A stretch of 64,000 nt of DNA from NCBI GenBank assembly GCA_903849645.1, contig CAINJJ010000035.1, positions 1 through 64,000 on the forward strand, written 5' to 3'. The notes below the pieces were generated by a model. The model was not told where the DNA came from. It worked only from the letters and a program-made list of their open reading frames with translations, and did no database searches. Shown in pieces: positions 18,938-28,358 of this stretch. Made by a program: the position numbers and the translations under genes. Numbering within the stretch: the stretch's first letter is position 1; every line of letters starts with the position of its first letter. Source of the stretch: an uncultured Acidobacteriaceae bacterium (GTDB lineage Bacteria > Acidobacteriota > Terriglobia > Terriglobales > Acidobacteriaceae).

Positions 18938-21220
18938 ATGCGCTTGCGTTCTCTCCAACTCACCGCCCTTCTGCTGGCCGCCTCGCTCCCCGCGCTGGCC
19001 ACTGTCTTCTCCGCCGTTCACGGCGTCATTCACGATCCGCAGCATCGGCCCATTGCGGGCGCCGAAATCACGCTGAAGGCCTCGGATTCGGAGTTCGCGC
19101 TGCATGCCTCCACCGGTCCGGACGGTGAATTCGAGCTTCCCCCCACTCCCATCGGCGTCTACCGGATCACCATCGCCGCCCCCGGTTTCGCCTCCGTCAC
19201 GCAGCCCCTCGCGGTTGCCTCCGGCACCAGCCCGGTGCTGCACATCGCCCTGCCCGTGGCCTCCGCCACGCAGACGGTGGTGGTGCAGGAGTCCGTGGCC
19301 CAGGTGGACTCGGTCACCCCCACCACCCTGGTGAGCCGCGACATGATCGAGGAGACCCCGGGCGCCAGCCGCGCCAACTCATACGCCGCCATCATCGACT
19401 ACACCCCCGGCGCTTACATGACCCACGACATGCTCCACATGCGCGGTGGCCACCAGACGAGCTGGCTGATTGACGGCGTGAACATCCCCAACACCAACAT
19501 CGCCGCCAACGTGGGCCCGCAGATCTCCCCCGGCGACATGGACCAGATCGAGGTCTCGCGCGGCAGCTATGCGGCCGATCTCGGCGACCGCACCTACGGG
19601 GTCTTCAACATTGCGCCGCGCAACGGATTCGAGCGCAATCGCGAGGCTGAGCTGCGCCTTTCCGCCGGCAACTTCTACACCGGCGAGTCGTCCCTCTCCG
19701 CCGGAGATCACTCGCTGCGGGCAGCCTGGTACGGCAGCGTCGCCGCTGACCGGTCAGGCTATGGCCTTGAAACGCCGGTGGCCGCGGTGGTCCACGACGC
19801 CTCCAACTCGCAGAGCGGCTTTGGCTCGCTGCTGGTGAATCCCAACCCTGCCAACCAGCTCCGCTTCAACGGGCAGTTGCGCCAGGACTTCTTCCAGGTT
19901 CCTTACGATCCCAACCCGAATAGCTGGCTCAACCAGATCTATGACTCGCACCTGCTGCGCGACGGCCAGACGGAGCGCGACGGCTTCCTGATCGCCGACT
20001 GGGTTCACACCCTCTCGCCCAAGGCCATGTTTGAGGCCGCTCCCTTCTATCACTGGAATGTGGCCAACTTCGACTCCAAAGGCACGGACGCCCCGGCCGC
20101 CACCACCTGGGACCGAACGTCGAATTACGCCGGCTTCCAGGCCAACCTGCGCGGAGAGCTCAAGCGCAACAACCTCGCGGCCAGCTTCTACTCGTTCTTC
20201 CAGCACGACTCGTCGCTCTTCGGCGTGCTGTTCAACGATGGCTCCGGCACGAACCCAATACATGAAACCGATGCCGTCTCCGGGGGCATCGTGGAGGGCT
20301 CGGTCTCTGACAGCTTCCGGGTTACCGACTGGCTGACTCTGCTGGCCGGGATGCGCTTCTCCTCGTTCCACGGCGGCGTCACCGAGAACCACGCCGACCC
20401 GCGGGTGGGCGCCACGGTCACGGTGCCCCGCCTGCACTGGGTGCTGCGCGGATTCTATGGCCGCTACTACCAGGCGCCGCCGCTGGTCAGCATCGCCGGA
20501 CCGCTGCTCGCCTACGCCAATGCCAACAATACCGGCTTTGCCGTGCTGCGCGGCGAGCGCGACGAGGAGCACCAGTTCGGCGTCCAGATTCCGTTCCGCG
20601 GATGGGACCTCGATGTGGACAACTTCAAGACCCGCATCAACAACTTCCTCGACCACTCGAACATCGGCGAGTCCAGCGTCTATATCCCGGTGACCGTGGA
20701 TGGAGCGCTGGTGCGCGGCTGGGAAGCAACCCTGCGCAGCCCCTCTCTCTGGCATCGCGGACAGTTTCACCTGGCCTACTCCAACCAGATTGCCGAGCAG
20801 CGCGGGGCCATCAACGGCGGGCTCATCTGCATCTCCAACTGCGATTCCAGTTTTGACTACACCCCGGTTGACCACGACCAGCGTCAAACACTCAACACCG
20901 GATTCACGGCGAACCTTCCGGCTCACACCTGGTTCTCCAGCAACGTCTATTACGGATCCGGTTTTGCCAACGGCACCGCCGGGGTTACCGACGGGGACGG
21001 GAACCTGATCAGCCCCTACCAGGGCAACTATCTGCCAGTGCACACCACCTTTGACGTGGCTGCCGGCCTCCCGCTCGGCGAACGCTGCAAGTTCGCCGTC
21101 AACGTGGTCAACGTCACGAATCATCGTGTCTTGACCGACAGTTCGCTGACCATCGGCGGATTCCACTTCAATGACCCGCGGATGATCTCCGCCGAACTGC
21201 GGTACCGGTTTCATTTCTAA
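18938..21220 (+). CDS. TonB-dependent receptor with carboxypeptidase-regulatory-like domain
   Basis: Outer-membrane receptor of 760 residues. A signal peptide (about 1-22) is followed by a carboxypeptidase-regulatory-like Ig domain (HGVIHDPQHRPIAGAEITLKA). The plug domain begins near 125, including DYTPGAYMTHDMLHMRGGHQTSWLIDGVNIPNTNIA and the PGDMDQIEVSRGSYAADLGDRTYGVFNI segment. A beta-barrel ends in YRFHF, a proper C-terminal aromatic residue. GGAGG precedes the ATG by about 12 bases. The substrate is not evident. Pairing with the Cys/His-rich small protein upstream hints at a metal or metal chelate. Confidence 0.85.
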   Translation: MRLRSLQLTALLLAASLPALATVFSAVHGVIHDPQHRPIAGAEITLKASDSEFALHASTGPDGEFELPPTPIGVYRITIAAPGFASVTQPLAVASGTSPVLHIALPVASATQTVVVQESVAQVDSVTPTTLVSRDMIEETPGASRANSYAAIIDYTPGAYMTHDMLHMRGGHQTSWLIDGVNIPNTNIAANVGPQISPGDMDQIEVSRGSYAADLGDRTYGVFNIAPRNGFERNREAELRLSAGNFYTGESSLSAGDHSLRAAWYGSVAADRSGYGLETPVAAVVHDASNSQSGFGSLLVNPNPANQLRFNGQLRQDFFQVPYDPNPNSWLNQIYDSHLLRDGQTERDGFLIADWVHTLSPKAMFEAAPFYHWNVANFDSKGTDAPAATTWDRTSNYAGFQANLRGELKRNNLAASFYSFFQHDSSLFGVLFNDGSGTNPIHETDAVSGGIVEGSVSDSFRVTDWLTLLAGMRFSSFHGGVTENHADPRVGATVTVPRLHWVLRGFYGRYYQAPPLVSIAGPLLAYANANNTGFAVLRGERDEEHQFGVQIPFRGWDLDVDNFKTRINNFLDHSNIGESSVYIPVTVDGALVRGWEATLRSPSLWHRGQFHLAYSNQIAEQRGAINGGLICISNCDSSFDYTPVDHDQRQTLNTGFTANLPAHTWFSSNVYYGSGFANGTAGVTDGDGNLISPYQGNYLPVHTTFDVAAGLPLGERCKFAVNVVNVTNHRVLTDSSLTIGGFHFNDPRMISAELRYRFHF

Positions 21221-21293
21221 ATTTCACTGAACGAACAGGGCACCGGCCATGGAGTTGCAAATAATTTCCTTGTGAGGGGATAGCATAACTTCC

Positions 21294-21701
21294 ATGGCCG
21301 TAATTTTTCTCAAGCTCAACCTCAAAGACCAGCAGGAGATCGTGGTCCTGGGCGCGCCTTCCAGCTTTGAGCCGGAACTGGCGCAACTGCCCGCACTCCA
21401 CATCCATCGCAACCTGGAATCGATGCCCGAAGCCGCGTTTCTGCTCGCGTTCGTGACCCGCAAGGCCGAGGTGAACGCCCTCGCCGCGCAGGTGGCCGTG
21501 TGCGCCAAGGGCGACGCCATCGTGTGGTTCGCCTATCCAAAGCTCAGTTCAAAGAAGCTGAAGTGCGACTTCAACCGCGACACAGGTTGGGACGCGCTGC
21601 ACGCCCTTGGCTTTGAAACCGTCCGCGCCGTGGCCATCGACGAGGACTGGAGCGCGCTGCGCTTCCGCCGCAGGGAGTTCGTGAAGGCACGAGCGAAGTA
21701 G
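21294..21701 (+). CDS. DUF3052-like cytoplasmic protein
   Basis: Protein of 135 residues without signal peptide or membrane segment. The arrangement VVLGAPSSFEPELAQLP, FLLAFVTRKAEVNALAAQV, AIVWFAYPKLSSKK and a closing VRAVAIDEDWSALRFRRRE resembles the DUF3052 family of unknown function. GAGGGG lies 14 bases before the ATG. It runs convergently toward the sirtuin gene. Confidence 0.6.
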   Translation: MAVIFLKLNLKDQQEIVVLGAPSSFEPELAQLPALHIHRNLESMPEAAFLLAFVTRKAEVNALAAQVAVCAKGDAIVWFAYPKLSSKKLKCDFNRDTGWDALHALGFETVRAVAIDEDWSALRFRRREFVKARAK

Positions 21702-21749
21702 ACCGCGGCACGGAGCGTGAGACGGGTTCGGGGATGGCGGAAGGAGCCT

Positions 21750-22478
21750 CTATTCCACCGCAAACAGGCCCGGCATCACCGCGCCGGCCTTGCCTTCGAC
21801 CACCTGCGTGAAGGCTTCTGCATTGAGCGGCGGCTCCGGCCCGATATAGACCGTCCGCGCCCGGTTGCGCCGCGCCCAGTGGACAAAACTGGCCGCCGGA
21901 TAAACCGAACCGGAGGTGCCCACTACCACCATCAGCGTGGCACGCTTGATCTCGCGCTCAAGCCGCTCCATCTCCAGCGGAATCTCGCCGAAGAAGACGA
22001 TGTGCGGCCGCAGCCGCGCTCCGCAGGCGCAGTGACCCACCTCGGCCAGGTCCTGATAAAGGGCGTGATCTTCAACCGGAGGCCGCCCGCAATCGTCTTC
22101 GCAATGCGCCTTGTTCAGCTCGCCGTGCATGTGCACCAGCCGCCGCGAGCCGGCGCGCTCGTGCAGGTCGTCCACATTCTGCGTGCAGAGAAAGAATCGG
22201 TCGCCGATGCGCCCTTCGAGCTCCGCCAGGGCAAAGTGCGCCGGGTTGGGCTGCGCCGCCGCTCCCGCCGCGCGGCGCGCGGAGTAGAACTGCCACACCA
22301 GCCCCGGATTGAGCTCCCACGCTTCCGGCGTGCACACGTCCTCGATGCGATTGCCGGCCCAGAGTCCATCCTCGGCGCGGAAGGTGGGCAGGCCGCTCTC
22401 GGCGCTGATGCCTGCCCCGGTGAGCACAAACACCCGGTCGCCCACGCCTACGGGAATCGTCTGCATCGCAGAGCTCAT
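21750..22478 (-). CDS. cobB: Sirtuin, NAD-dependent protein deacylase (class III)
   Basis: Removes acyl groups from lysines using NAD; 242 residues. Motifs: VLTGAGISAESGLPTFR (NAD binding), FYSARR giving the Tyr-x-x-Arg pair that marks class III desuccinylase/demalonylase enzymes, TQNVDDLHERAG, catalytic His in VHMHGE, two zinc CxxC-like pairs (CEDDC and CAC), and VVVGTSGSVYPA. The start is ATG at 22478 with a weak ribosome site; an in-frame ATG four codons in is an alternative. It lies after the quinone oxidoreductase gene on the same strand. Confidence 0.92.
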   Translation of the reverse strand: MSSAMQTIPVGVGDRVFVLTGAGISAESGLPTFRAEDGLWAGNRIEDVCTPEAWELNPGLVWQFYSARRAAGAAAQPNPAHFALAELEGRIGDRFFLCTQNVDDLHERAGSRRLVHMHGELNKAHCEDDCGRPPVEDHALYQDLAEVGHCACGARLRPHIVFFGEIPLEMERLEREIKRATLMVVVGTSGSVYPAASFVHWARRNRARTVYIGPEPPLNAEAFTQVVEGKAGAVMPGLFAVE

Positions 22479-22514
22479 TTCACTTGGCCGGCCCGAAGAC
22501 TTGCCGGGCCATGC

Positions 22515-22541
22515 TCCCTGTTCACTGTTCCCTGTTCACTG
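22515..22541. repeat. Two-copy 13-base micro-repeat between qor and cobB
   Basis: TCCCTGTTCACTG occurs at 22515-22527 and again at 22529-22541, with one base between. On the coding strand of the flanking genes it reads CAGTGAACAGGGA twice. It occupies the gap between two co-directional genes, like the array at 10108-10138, and shares the TCCCTG core. Confidence 0.75.
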
Positions 22542-22553
22542 CATCCACTGCCC

Positions 22554-23522
22554 TTACGGCTCCAGCAGGATCTTGCCCGTTGTCTTGCGGTCCGCGAGAT
22601 CGCTCTGTGCCTGCGCGGCCTCGGCCAGGGGATATACGTGCTCGGTGCGCAGCTTCAGGTCGCCCTTTGCCGCCCAGCCCAGCACATCGCCGGCGCGCCA
22701 CTCCAACTCGGCGCGCGTGGCCAGGTGGTGCCAGAGCGTGGGCCGGGTGATAAACAGAGACCCCTTGCCGCTCAACTGAATCAGGTCGAAGGGCGGCACA
22801 GGGCCGCTGGAGGCGCCAAACAAGGCCAGCAGGCCGCGGGGCCGCAGGCAGTTGAGGCTCTGGTCAAAGGTCGTCTTGCCCACCGAGTCATAGACCACAT
22901 CCACGCCCCGGCCCGCGGTGAGCCGCTTGACCTCGACTTCAAAGTCCTGCTCGGTGTAGAGAATCACCTCGGATGCGCCGGCCTCGCGCGCCAGTTCTGC
23001 CTTGGCTTCGGTGGAAACCGTGGCGATGACCCTTGCGCCCAGCTTTGCCGCCATCTGCGTGAGCAGCAGCCCCACGCCTCCGGCCGCGGCATGAACCAGC
23101 GCCGTGTCTCCGGCCTTGAGGGGAAAGGTGGAGTAGGCCAGGTAGTGGGCGGTCATGCCTTGGAGCATGGCCGCGCCGGCCTGCTCGGGCGAAAGGCCCG
23201 CGGGCACCTTGACCAGTTGCGCCGCCGGCACCAGAGCGTACTCCGCATAGCTGCCCATCACGCTCGCGCTGGCCACCAGGTCGCCGGCGGCAAATCCTGT
23301 CACGCCGGGCCCCAGTTCTTCCACCGTACCCGCCGCCTCGCTGCCCGGCACCAGGGGCAGTTGCGCCTTGTAGACGCCCTTGCGGAAGTAGATCTCAATG
23401 AAGTTGACCCCCACCGCTTCCACGCGGATCAACACCTGCCCCGGCCCCGGCTGGGGAATGGGCAACTCGGCAAGCCGCAGTACCTCCGGCCCACCCGTCT
23501 CATAAATTTGAATGGCTTTCAT
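22554..23522 (-). CDS. NADPH:quinone oxidoreductase, zeta-crystallin type
   Basis: Medium-chain dehydrogenase/reductase of 322 residues without the zinc ligands of alcohol dehydrogenases, as expected for quinone oxidoreductases. Motifs: GPGQVLIRVEAVGVNFIEIYFRKGVY, PLVPGSEAAGTVEELG, the cofactor loop VHAAAGGVGLLLTQMAAKLGARVIATV, and VYDSVGKTTFDQSLNCLRPRG. The start at MKAIQIYE (23522) is the family start; the frame stays open upstream to 23615 without a better one. The ribosome site is weak. Confidence 0.9.
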   Translation of the reverse strand: MKAIQIYETGGPEVLRLAELPIPQPGPGQVLIRVEAVGVNFIEIYFRKGVYKAQLPLVPGSEAAGTVEELGPGVTGFAAGDLVASASVMGSYAEYALVPAAQLVKVPAGLSPEQAGAAMLQGMTAHYLAYSTFPLKAGDTALVHAAAGGVGLLLTQMAAKLGARVIATVSTEAKAELAREAGASEVILYTEQDFEVEVKRLTAGRGVDVVYDSVGKTTFDQSLNCLRPRGLLALFGASSGPVPPFDLIQLSGKGSLFITRPTLWHHLATRAELEWRAGDVLGWAAKGDLKLRTEHVYPLAEAAQAQSDLADRKTTGKILLEP

Positions 23523-23922
23523 ATCAGGCCTAGATTGCACCCTGAGGCCGGGTAACTGCAAGCACTCGGCCGGTAAAGCACGCTGCGCGGCGATGGAGAA
23601 GGCCACGCCGTGCAAGCTGGCCCGAAGGCATCTTCCCCCGGCGCGCGGCTGCTTTGCCGTCCAGCTTTCAGAGGACTGGCCCCTGCCAATTGCGCTGACT
23701 GCCTGGGTTTCAACAGGGCAATCCTTACCGTATGGGTAAAAAGTACACAGTCCGGCTTCATGCCAAATCGGGCCACGCCCCCATCAACCTACACATTTTC
23801 AGCATCTTGTCCGATATGGGCCTTTGGCCCAGCAAGTGCAAACCCAAGGTTGCCCCGCAAGACCTGCTCTCCCGGCGGATGGGCCGCTCGGCGCAAGGCA
23901 GGACGGGAAGAGGTAATCCAGG
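23523..23922. other. 400-base divergent intergenic region
   Basis: Lies between the quinone oxidoreductase (minus) and the OmpA-family gene (plus), so it should hold both promoters. A 64-codon plus-strand frame (23732-23926) is open but has no ribosome site, resembles nothing I recognise and runs into the OmpA start, so I do not call it. No clear promoter or repeat was seen. Confidence 0.4.
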
Positions 23923-24648
23923 ATGATCATGCATCGATATGTTGCGTTGAGTTTTGCAACGGCTCTGGCCGTGGCGGGCGCCACAGGCTGCGCCACCAAG
24001 AACTACGTGCGCATCCAGACCGCCCCCATCATTGACTCCACCAACAAGCTCGAAGACAAGACCGCGGACAACAACCGCAGGATTCACGACGTGGACGAGC
24101 GTGCGCAAGCCGGCGTGCGCGGAGCCCAGGGAGCGGCCGACACAGCCAATACCAGCGCGCAGGGCGCGGCCAAGTCGGCTGAAGACGCCGAGACCGCGGC
24201 CAACACCGCCGTGCACCGCGCCGACTCCCTTGAAAGCATCGTCAAGGGCCTGGACAACTACACCCCGGTGGCCAACGTCTCGGTCACCTTCGGCTTCGAC
24301 AAGGCAGTGCTGACCAAGGAAGACCGGGAACAGCTCGACACCTTTGCCGCTCAGCTCGGCTCAGCCCAGAGTTACATCCTTGAGGTCACCGGCGGGACCG
24401 ACTCCATCGGCTCACCCCAATATAACTATGAGCTCAGCCAGCGCCGCGCCGACGCCGTTGTCCAGTACCTGGCGGCAAAGTACAGCGTCCCCGCGCACCG
24501 CTTCTATCTCATTGGCATCGGCAAGGACAAGGCCGTGGCCCCCAACACCACCGCAGAAGGCCGCAAGCTCAACCGCCGCGTTGAGATTCGCCTGCTGCAA
24601 AACGCCACCGCGGAACCCACGAGCGCCCAGGCATCCAACGGCCGGTAA
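23923..24648 (+). CDS. OmpA-family outer-membrane lipoprotein
   Basis: Protein of 241 residues. A signal peptide ends in the lipobox AGATGC at about residue 23, so the mature protein is lipidated. A helical, Ala-rich stretch (residues about 55-105) precedes the C-terminal OmpA domain (about 115-230) with VTFGFDKAVLTKEDREQLD, GGTDSIGSPQYNYELSQRRADAVVQYL and the peptidoglycan-binding NRRVEIRL. It tethers the outer membrane to peptidoglycan. Two ATGs (23923 and 23929) are possible, both served by GAGG. A strong terminator follows. Confidence 0.9.
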   Translation: MIMHRYVALSFATALAVAGATGCATKNYVRIQTAPIIDSTNKLEDKTADNNRRIHDVDERAQAGVRGAQGAADTANTSAQGAAKSAEDAETAANTAVHRADSLESIVKGLDNYTPVANVSVTFGFDKAVLTKEDREQLDTFAAQLGSAQSYILEVTGGTDSIGSPQYNYELSQRRADAVVQYLAAKYSVPAHRFYLIGIGKDKAVAPNTTAEGRKLNRRVEIRLLQNATAEPTSAQASNGR

Positions 24649-24691
24649 TCGGCTTCCAACTTCCTGAGCGACATTTCCGAAGAAAACAGCA

Positions 24692-24726
24692 GGGCCGGTC
24701 CGATGAGAGGGCCGGCCCAGTTTTTT
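24692..24726 (+). terminator. Rho-independent terminator after the OmpA-family gene
   Basis: GGGCCGGTCC (24692-24701) pairs with GGGCCGGCCC (24709-24718) as a 10-bp stem with one G-U pair and a 7-base loop. It is followed by AG and six T residues. It ends the lipoprotein transcript just before the convergent pyrE gene. Confidence 0.92.
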
Positions 24727-24736
24727 GGCGGAGTCT

Positions 24737-25345
24737 TTAGCCGGCTTCCTGTTGGCGGAGCTTTTCGGCCCGGACGTCATTTGCGGTAAAGAGGCACAGA
24801 AACGGCGCTCCCGCAGCCGCGGCCTCGACCGCCGGCCGTCCATTGGCCTCTTCCCGCTCCACCAGGCAGACGACCGCGGCCACCGTCATTCCCGCCTCGC
24901 GGGCCGCCTCAATGGCGTTGATGGTGGAGGCTCCCGTGGTGCAGACGTCGTCCACAATCACCACGCGCGCGCCCTCACGGCAGAAGCCCTCGATGCGCCG
25001 GCCGGTGCCGTGGGCCTTTTCCGCCTTGCGCACCAGAAAGCCGTTGAGCAGAGGAGCGCCGGGGTTGGAAAGGGCGCGCCACGCGCTCGCCGTGGCCACG
25101 TTGCTGACGATGGGGTCGGCTCCCATGGTGAGGCCGCCGACGGCTTCGGCATCCACGCCATGGGCCTCCAGCAGTTCGAGCACGGCGTGGCCGGTCAGGC
25201 GGCCGCCTTCAGCGTGCAGGGTGGTGGTGCGGCAGTCGATGTAGTAGTCGCTGGTGCCGCCCGAGGAGAGCTTGAACTGGCCAAGGCGAAAGCTCAGCCG
25301 CGCGATGAGCGGAAGCAGCAATTGTGCGTGGGTCGGAGTCGTCAT
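24737..25345 (-). CDS. pyrE: Orotate phosphoribosyltransferase
   Basis: Makes orotidine monophosphate from orotate and PRPP in pyrimidine synthesis; 202 residues. FKLSSGGTSDYYIDCR is the substrate-binding start, GGLTMGADPIV follows, and the PRPP motif is VVIVDDVCTTGAST. The ATG at 25345 is chosen over an upstream in-frame codon because it fits the family start. It is a monocistronic gene facing the OmpA terminator. Confidence 0.95.
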   Translation of the reverse strand: MTTPTHAQLLLPLIARLSFRLGQFKLSSGGTSDYYIDCRTTTLHAEGGRLTGHAVLELLEAHGVDAEAVGGLTMGADPIVSNVATASAWRALSNPGAPLLNGFLVRKAEKAHGTGRRIEGFCREGARVVIVDDVCTTGASTINAIEAAREAGMTVAAVVCLVEREEANGRPAVEAAAAGAPFLCLFTANDVRAEKLRQQEAG

Positions 25346-25454
25346 TCCTGTCGATTGTAAAGCGCGGCCCTTGGCGCGGAAAGCCTCTCCGCCCTCAGGC
25401 CGCGATTTGACCCATAATCGTCGCAGCGACAAGCCTGCGGCGCAGTCATCTCCC

Positions 25455-28358
25455 TCACGGGCGCGAGACAAAGTTGAGCAGGTGCATGTAGGACTGGTAG
25501 ACCTTGCCGGTAGCCCGCGTCATGCCAATCTCGCATGTCCGGCTGCTGGAGTAGTACCCATCGTGATCCGCCGCTCTTGCCTGCCCGGCTTCAATGCTGG
25601 TGGCCGAGGCCGTCAGCTCCGGAAACAGGAATCCGCGGTCACCGGCAAAGGCGCAGCAGCCGACATCCTGCGGGACGAGAACCGTATCGCTGCAGGCGTT
25701 GGAGATTTTGACGAGCTTGGCCGTGATGGACATCTTGGCCGCCGAGCACACAGGGTGCAGCGCGACCGAGTGAACCTTGCGATGAATGGTGAGTTTGGGC
25801 AGCAGCTTGTCGTGGGCAAACTCGATGGAGTCCAGAATGGTGAGCTTGTCGAATTTGGCCTGATTCTCAGGGCTGAGATGGGGGCGCGCGGTCTTGAGGC
25901 CGTAGGTGCATGGACTGGTGTCCACCACGATGGGCAACTCGCCTCCGTTGGACCAGCGGAAGAAGTTCTCGACTGTGTGATCGACAGAGGCGTGGTGGGC
26001 GGCTTCGAACCCTTTGGAGGAAAACGGAACGCCGCAGCAGTTTCCGGCGATGTCGGAGGGGACATAGAGTTTGACGCCCGCCCGGTCAGCGACATTGAGC
26101 AGCGCCTGCATGACGGTGGTCTCCTGCTGCTCGCCGGGCAGAGCGCCCATGATGCGCGAGATGCAGGCGGGAAAATAGATGGCCTCGGCCTGCGCGGCGG
26201 GGCGCGCCGGCAATGCGCCGCGGCGGGGGCGCGGCATCTCCGCGCACCACTGCCAGAAGGCCTCATCCATCAGACCGCGCGAGGCCTTGTCCAGCAGGCC
26301 GGTGACGCCACGCATGAAGCCGAGACCCAGAACGCCCTGGACCATGTGGCCGGCTCCCAGCGCAAAGCGCGCGCCGAACTCGACCAGGCCCAGGTTCCTG
26401 GCCAGCGTGACCGCGATGCCGTTGGCCAGCGAGGTATGGCGCAACTGCCGGAAGCGCTTGGTCAGCTTGCCGGTGTCGATGCTGACCGGGCAGGCAGTGG
26501 CGCACAGACCATCCACGGCGCAGGTGTCGAGCGCCATGTAGGGGAAGTCGCGGTTGAGCGCGTCGGCGGCGGCATAATCGCTGCCCGAGTCCTTGAGCCG
26601 CTGCATCTCGCGGCGCACCACAATGCGCTGGCGCGGGGTGAGCGTCAGGTCGCGGCTGGGGCACTTGGGCTCGCAGTAGCCGCACTCGATGCACTTGTCG
26701 ATCTCCGGCTCGACGGTGGGCATCTTCTTCAGGTCGGCCATGTGGGCGGCGGGGTCGGGATTGATGATGACGCCCGGATTGAGCAGGTTTTCGGGGTCCG
26801 CCAGCGCCTTGAGCTTCTGCATCACCGCGTAGGCTTCAGTGCCCCATTCGGTCTCGACAAACGGGGCCATGTTGCGGCCGGTGCCGTGCTCGGCCTTCAA
26901 TGCGCCATCGTACTTGCGCACCACCAGGTTGACCACGTCGTCGATGAAGTCGCGATACTGGGCGATCTCCTTGTCGGTGTTGAAGCCCTGGGCGATGACG
27001 AAGTGCAGGTTGCCGTCCTTGGCGTGGCCAAAGATGATGGCGTTGGTGTACCCGTGCTTGGCGAAGAGGCGGGTGAGGTCAACGGCGGCGTCGGCCAGGT
27101 TTTCGATGGCAAAGGCGACGTCTTCAATGATGACCGTGGTGCCGCTGGCCCGTACCGCGCCGACGGACGGGAACAGCCCCTTGCGGATGTTCCACAGGCT
27201 GTCCTGCACCACTGGATCGCTGGTAAACACGGCTTCAGCGAGCAGGGTGAGGCCCTTGACCGCGGCTTGCGCCCTGGCGGCGTTCTCCTGTACGGCGGAG
27301 ACATCCGCCGTCTGGAACTCCACCAGCAGCGCCGCGGCCGACTCCGGCAGCAGGCGAATCTCCGGCGCGATGCCGGGCTTGGTCTCCACCGAACGCAGCG
27401 AGGCCCTATCCATCAGTTCCAGGGCGGCTGCTCCAGCGTCGCGCAAGGGCGCAATGGCCGCGCATGCCGCGTGCAGGTCGGGGAATAGCAGCAGCCCGGT
27501 GTACTTGACGGGCAGATCCGGCACAGTCTCCAGTACCGCCTCGGCGATGAAGGCCAGCGTTCCCTCGGCGCCGATCAGCGCGTGGCTGAATATCTCAACC
27601 GGCGAAGAGAAGTCGAGGAAGGCGTTGAGCCCGTAGCCGGTGGTGTTCTTCATCCGGTACTTGGCGCGAATGCGGGCAGCTAGGGCGGTGTTGGCTTCGA
27701 GTTCCTGCTTCAGATCCAGAAGCCCCTGCGCCAGCAAGGGCTCTTTGGCGCGGAATTGCGCGTCGGCGTCGGGCGCGGCGGTGTCGATCACCGTGCCGGA
27801 GGGAAGCATGAAGGTCATGGAGCGCAGCGTGTGATAGGCGTTCTGCGAGACGCCGCAACACATGCCGCTGGCGTTGTTGGAGAGGATGCCGCCCAGCCGC
27901 GCCGCGGTGATGGACGCCGGGTCAGGACCGATCTTGGCGCCATACACCTTGAGCATCTGGTTGGCCTGCTGCCCGATCAGGCCGGGTTGCACGCGCAGCA
28001 GCTTTCCCTCCTGCTCCGCGCTGGCCGAGCGCCAGTAGCGCCCCACGTCCACCAGGATTCCATCCGTAATGGCCTGGCCGGAGAGGCTTGTGCCCCCGGC
28101 GCGAAAGGTGAGGGGAATCTTCCGCTGGCGGCTGTATGCAAACAGGCGGCGCACTTCCTCTGAGTTGACGGGCTGCACGACGGCCCGCGGAATCAAGCGG
28201 TATAGGCTGGCGTCGGAGGCAAAGGCGATGCGGTCAATGGTCCGCGTGAGAATGCGCGAAGACTCGATGAAGCTCTGCAACTCGGTTGCGATCTCCGCGG
28301 GTCCGATTGTGCCTTTCCGCTCCGTTGGCAATTCGATCAGTGAAGCATTCGCAGCCAT
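25455..28358 (-). CDS. Fused FAD-linked and Fe-S 2-hydroxyacid dehydrogenase (D-lactate/D-2-hydroxyglutarate type)
   Basis: Protein of 967 residues combining a GlcD-type FAD domain with a GlcF/LldE-type iron-sulfur domain. The FAD part has RAVVQPVNSEEVRRLF, the PP-loop-like PLTFRAGGTSLSGQAI and GGILSNNASGM, then a substrate-binding cap with EHGTGRNMAPFVE. Two ferredoxin-like clusters follow, CIECGYCEPKCP near residue 556 and CAVDGLCATACP near 612. CCG-type motifs NCCGVPF (near 771) and GCCAFAGDRG (near 899) complete the electron path. It likely oxidises D-lactate or D-2-hydroxyglutarate and passes electrons to the respiratory chain. The ATG at 28358 has GAGAGG 3 bases before it; the open frame extends further upstream without a start of quality. 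Confidence 0.85.
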   Translation of the reverse strand: MAANASLIELPTERKGTIGPAEIATELQSFIESSRILTRTIDRIAFASDASLYRLIPRAVVQPVNSEEVRRLFAYSRQRKIPLTFRAGGTSLSGQAITDGILVDVGRYWRSASAEQEGKLLRVQPGLIGQQANQMLKVYGAKIGPDPASITAARLGGILSNNASGMCCGVSQNAYHTLRSMTFMLPSGTVIDTAAPDADAQFRAKEPLLAQGLLDLKQELEANTALAARIRAKYRMKNTTGYGLNAFLDFSSPVEIFSHALIGAEGTLAFIAEAVLETVPDLPVKYTGLLLFPDLHAACAAIAPLRDAGAAALELMDRASLRSVETKPGIAPEIRLLPESAAALLVEFQTADVSAVQENAARAQAAVKGLTLLAEAVFTSDPVVQDSLWNIRKGLFPSVGAVRASGTTVIIEDVAFAIENLADAAVDLTRLFAKHGYTNAIIFGHAKDGNLHFVIAQGFNTDKEIAQYRDFIDDVVNLVVRKYDGALKAEHGTGRNMAPFVETEWGTEAYAVMQKLKALADPENLLNPGVIINPDPAAHMADLKKMPTVEPEIDKCIECGYCEPKCPSRDLTLTPRQRIVVRREMQRLKDSGSDYAAADALNRDFPYMALDTCAVDGLCATACPVSIDTGKLTKRFRQLRHTSLANGIAVTLARNLGLVEFGARFALGAGHMVQGVLGLGFMRGVTGLLDKASRGLMDEAFWQWCAEMPRPRRGALPARPAAQAEAIYFPACISRIMGALPGEQQETTVMQALLNVADRAGVKLYVPSDIAGNCCGVPFSSKGFEAAHHASVDHTVENFFRWSNGGELPIVVDTSPCTYGLKTARPHLSPENQAKFDKLTILDSIEFAHDKLLPKLTIHRKVHSVALHPVCSAAKMSITAKLVKISNACSDTVLVPQDVGCCAFAGDRGFLFPELTASATSIEAGQARAADHDGYYSSSRTCEIGMTRATGKVYQSYMHLLNFVSRP

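Noticed and set aside
21717..23555. 612-codon plus-strand frame opposite sirtuin and quinone oxidoreductase
   Set aside because: Both minus-strand genes have strong motifs; the plus frame resembles nothing.
23732..23926. 64-codon plus-strand ORF before the OmpA-family gene
   Set aside because: No ribosome site, no recognised similarity, and it runs into the OmpA start region.
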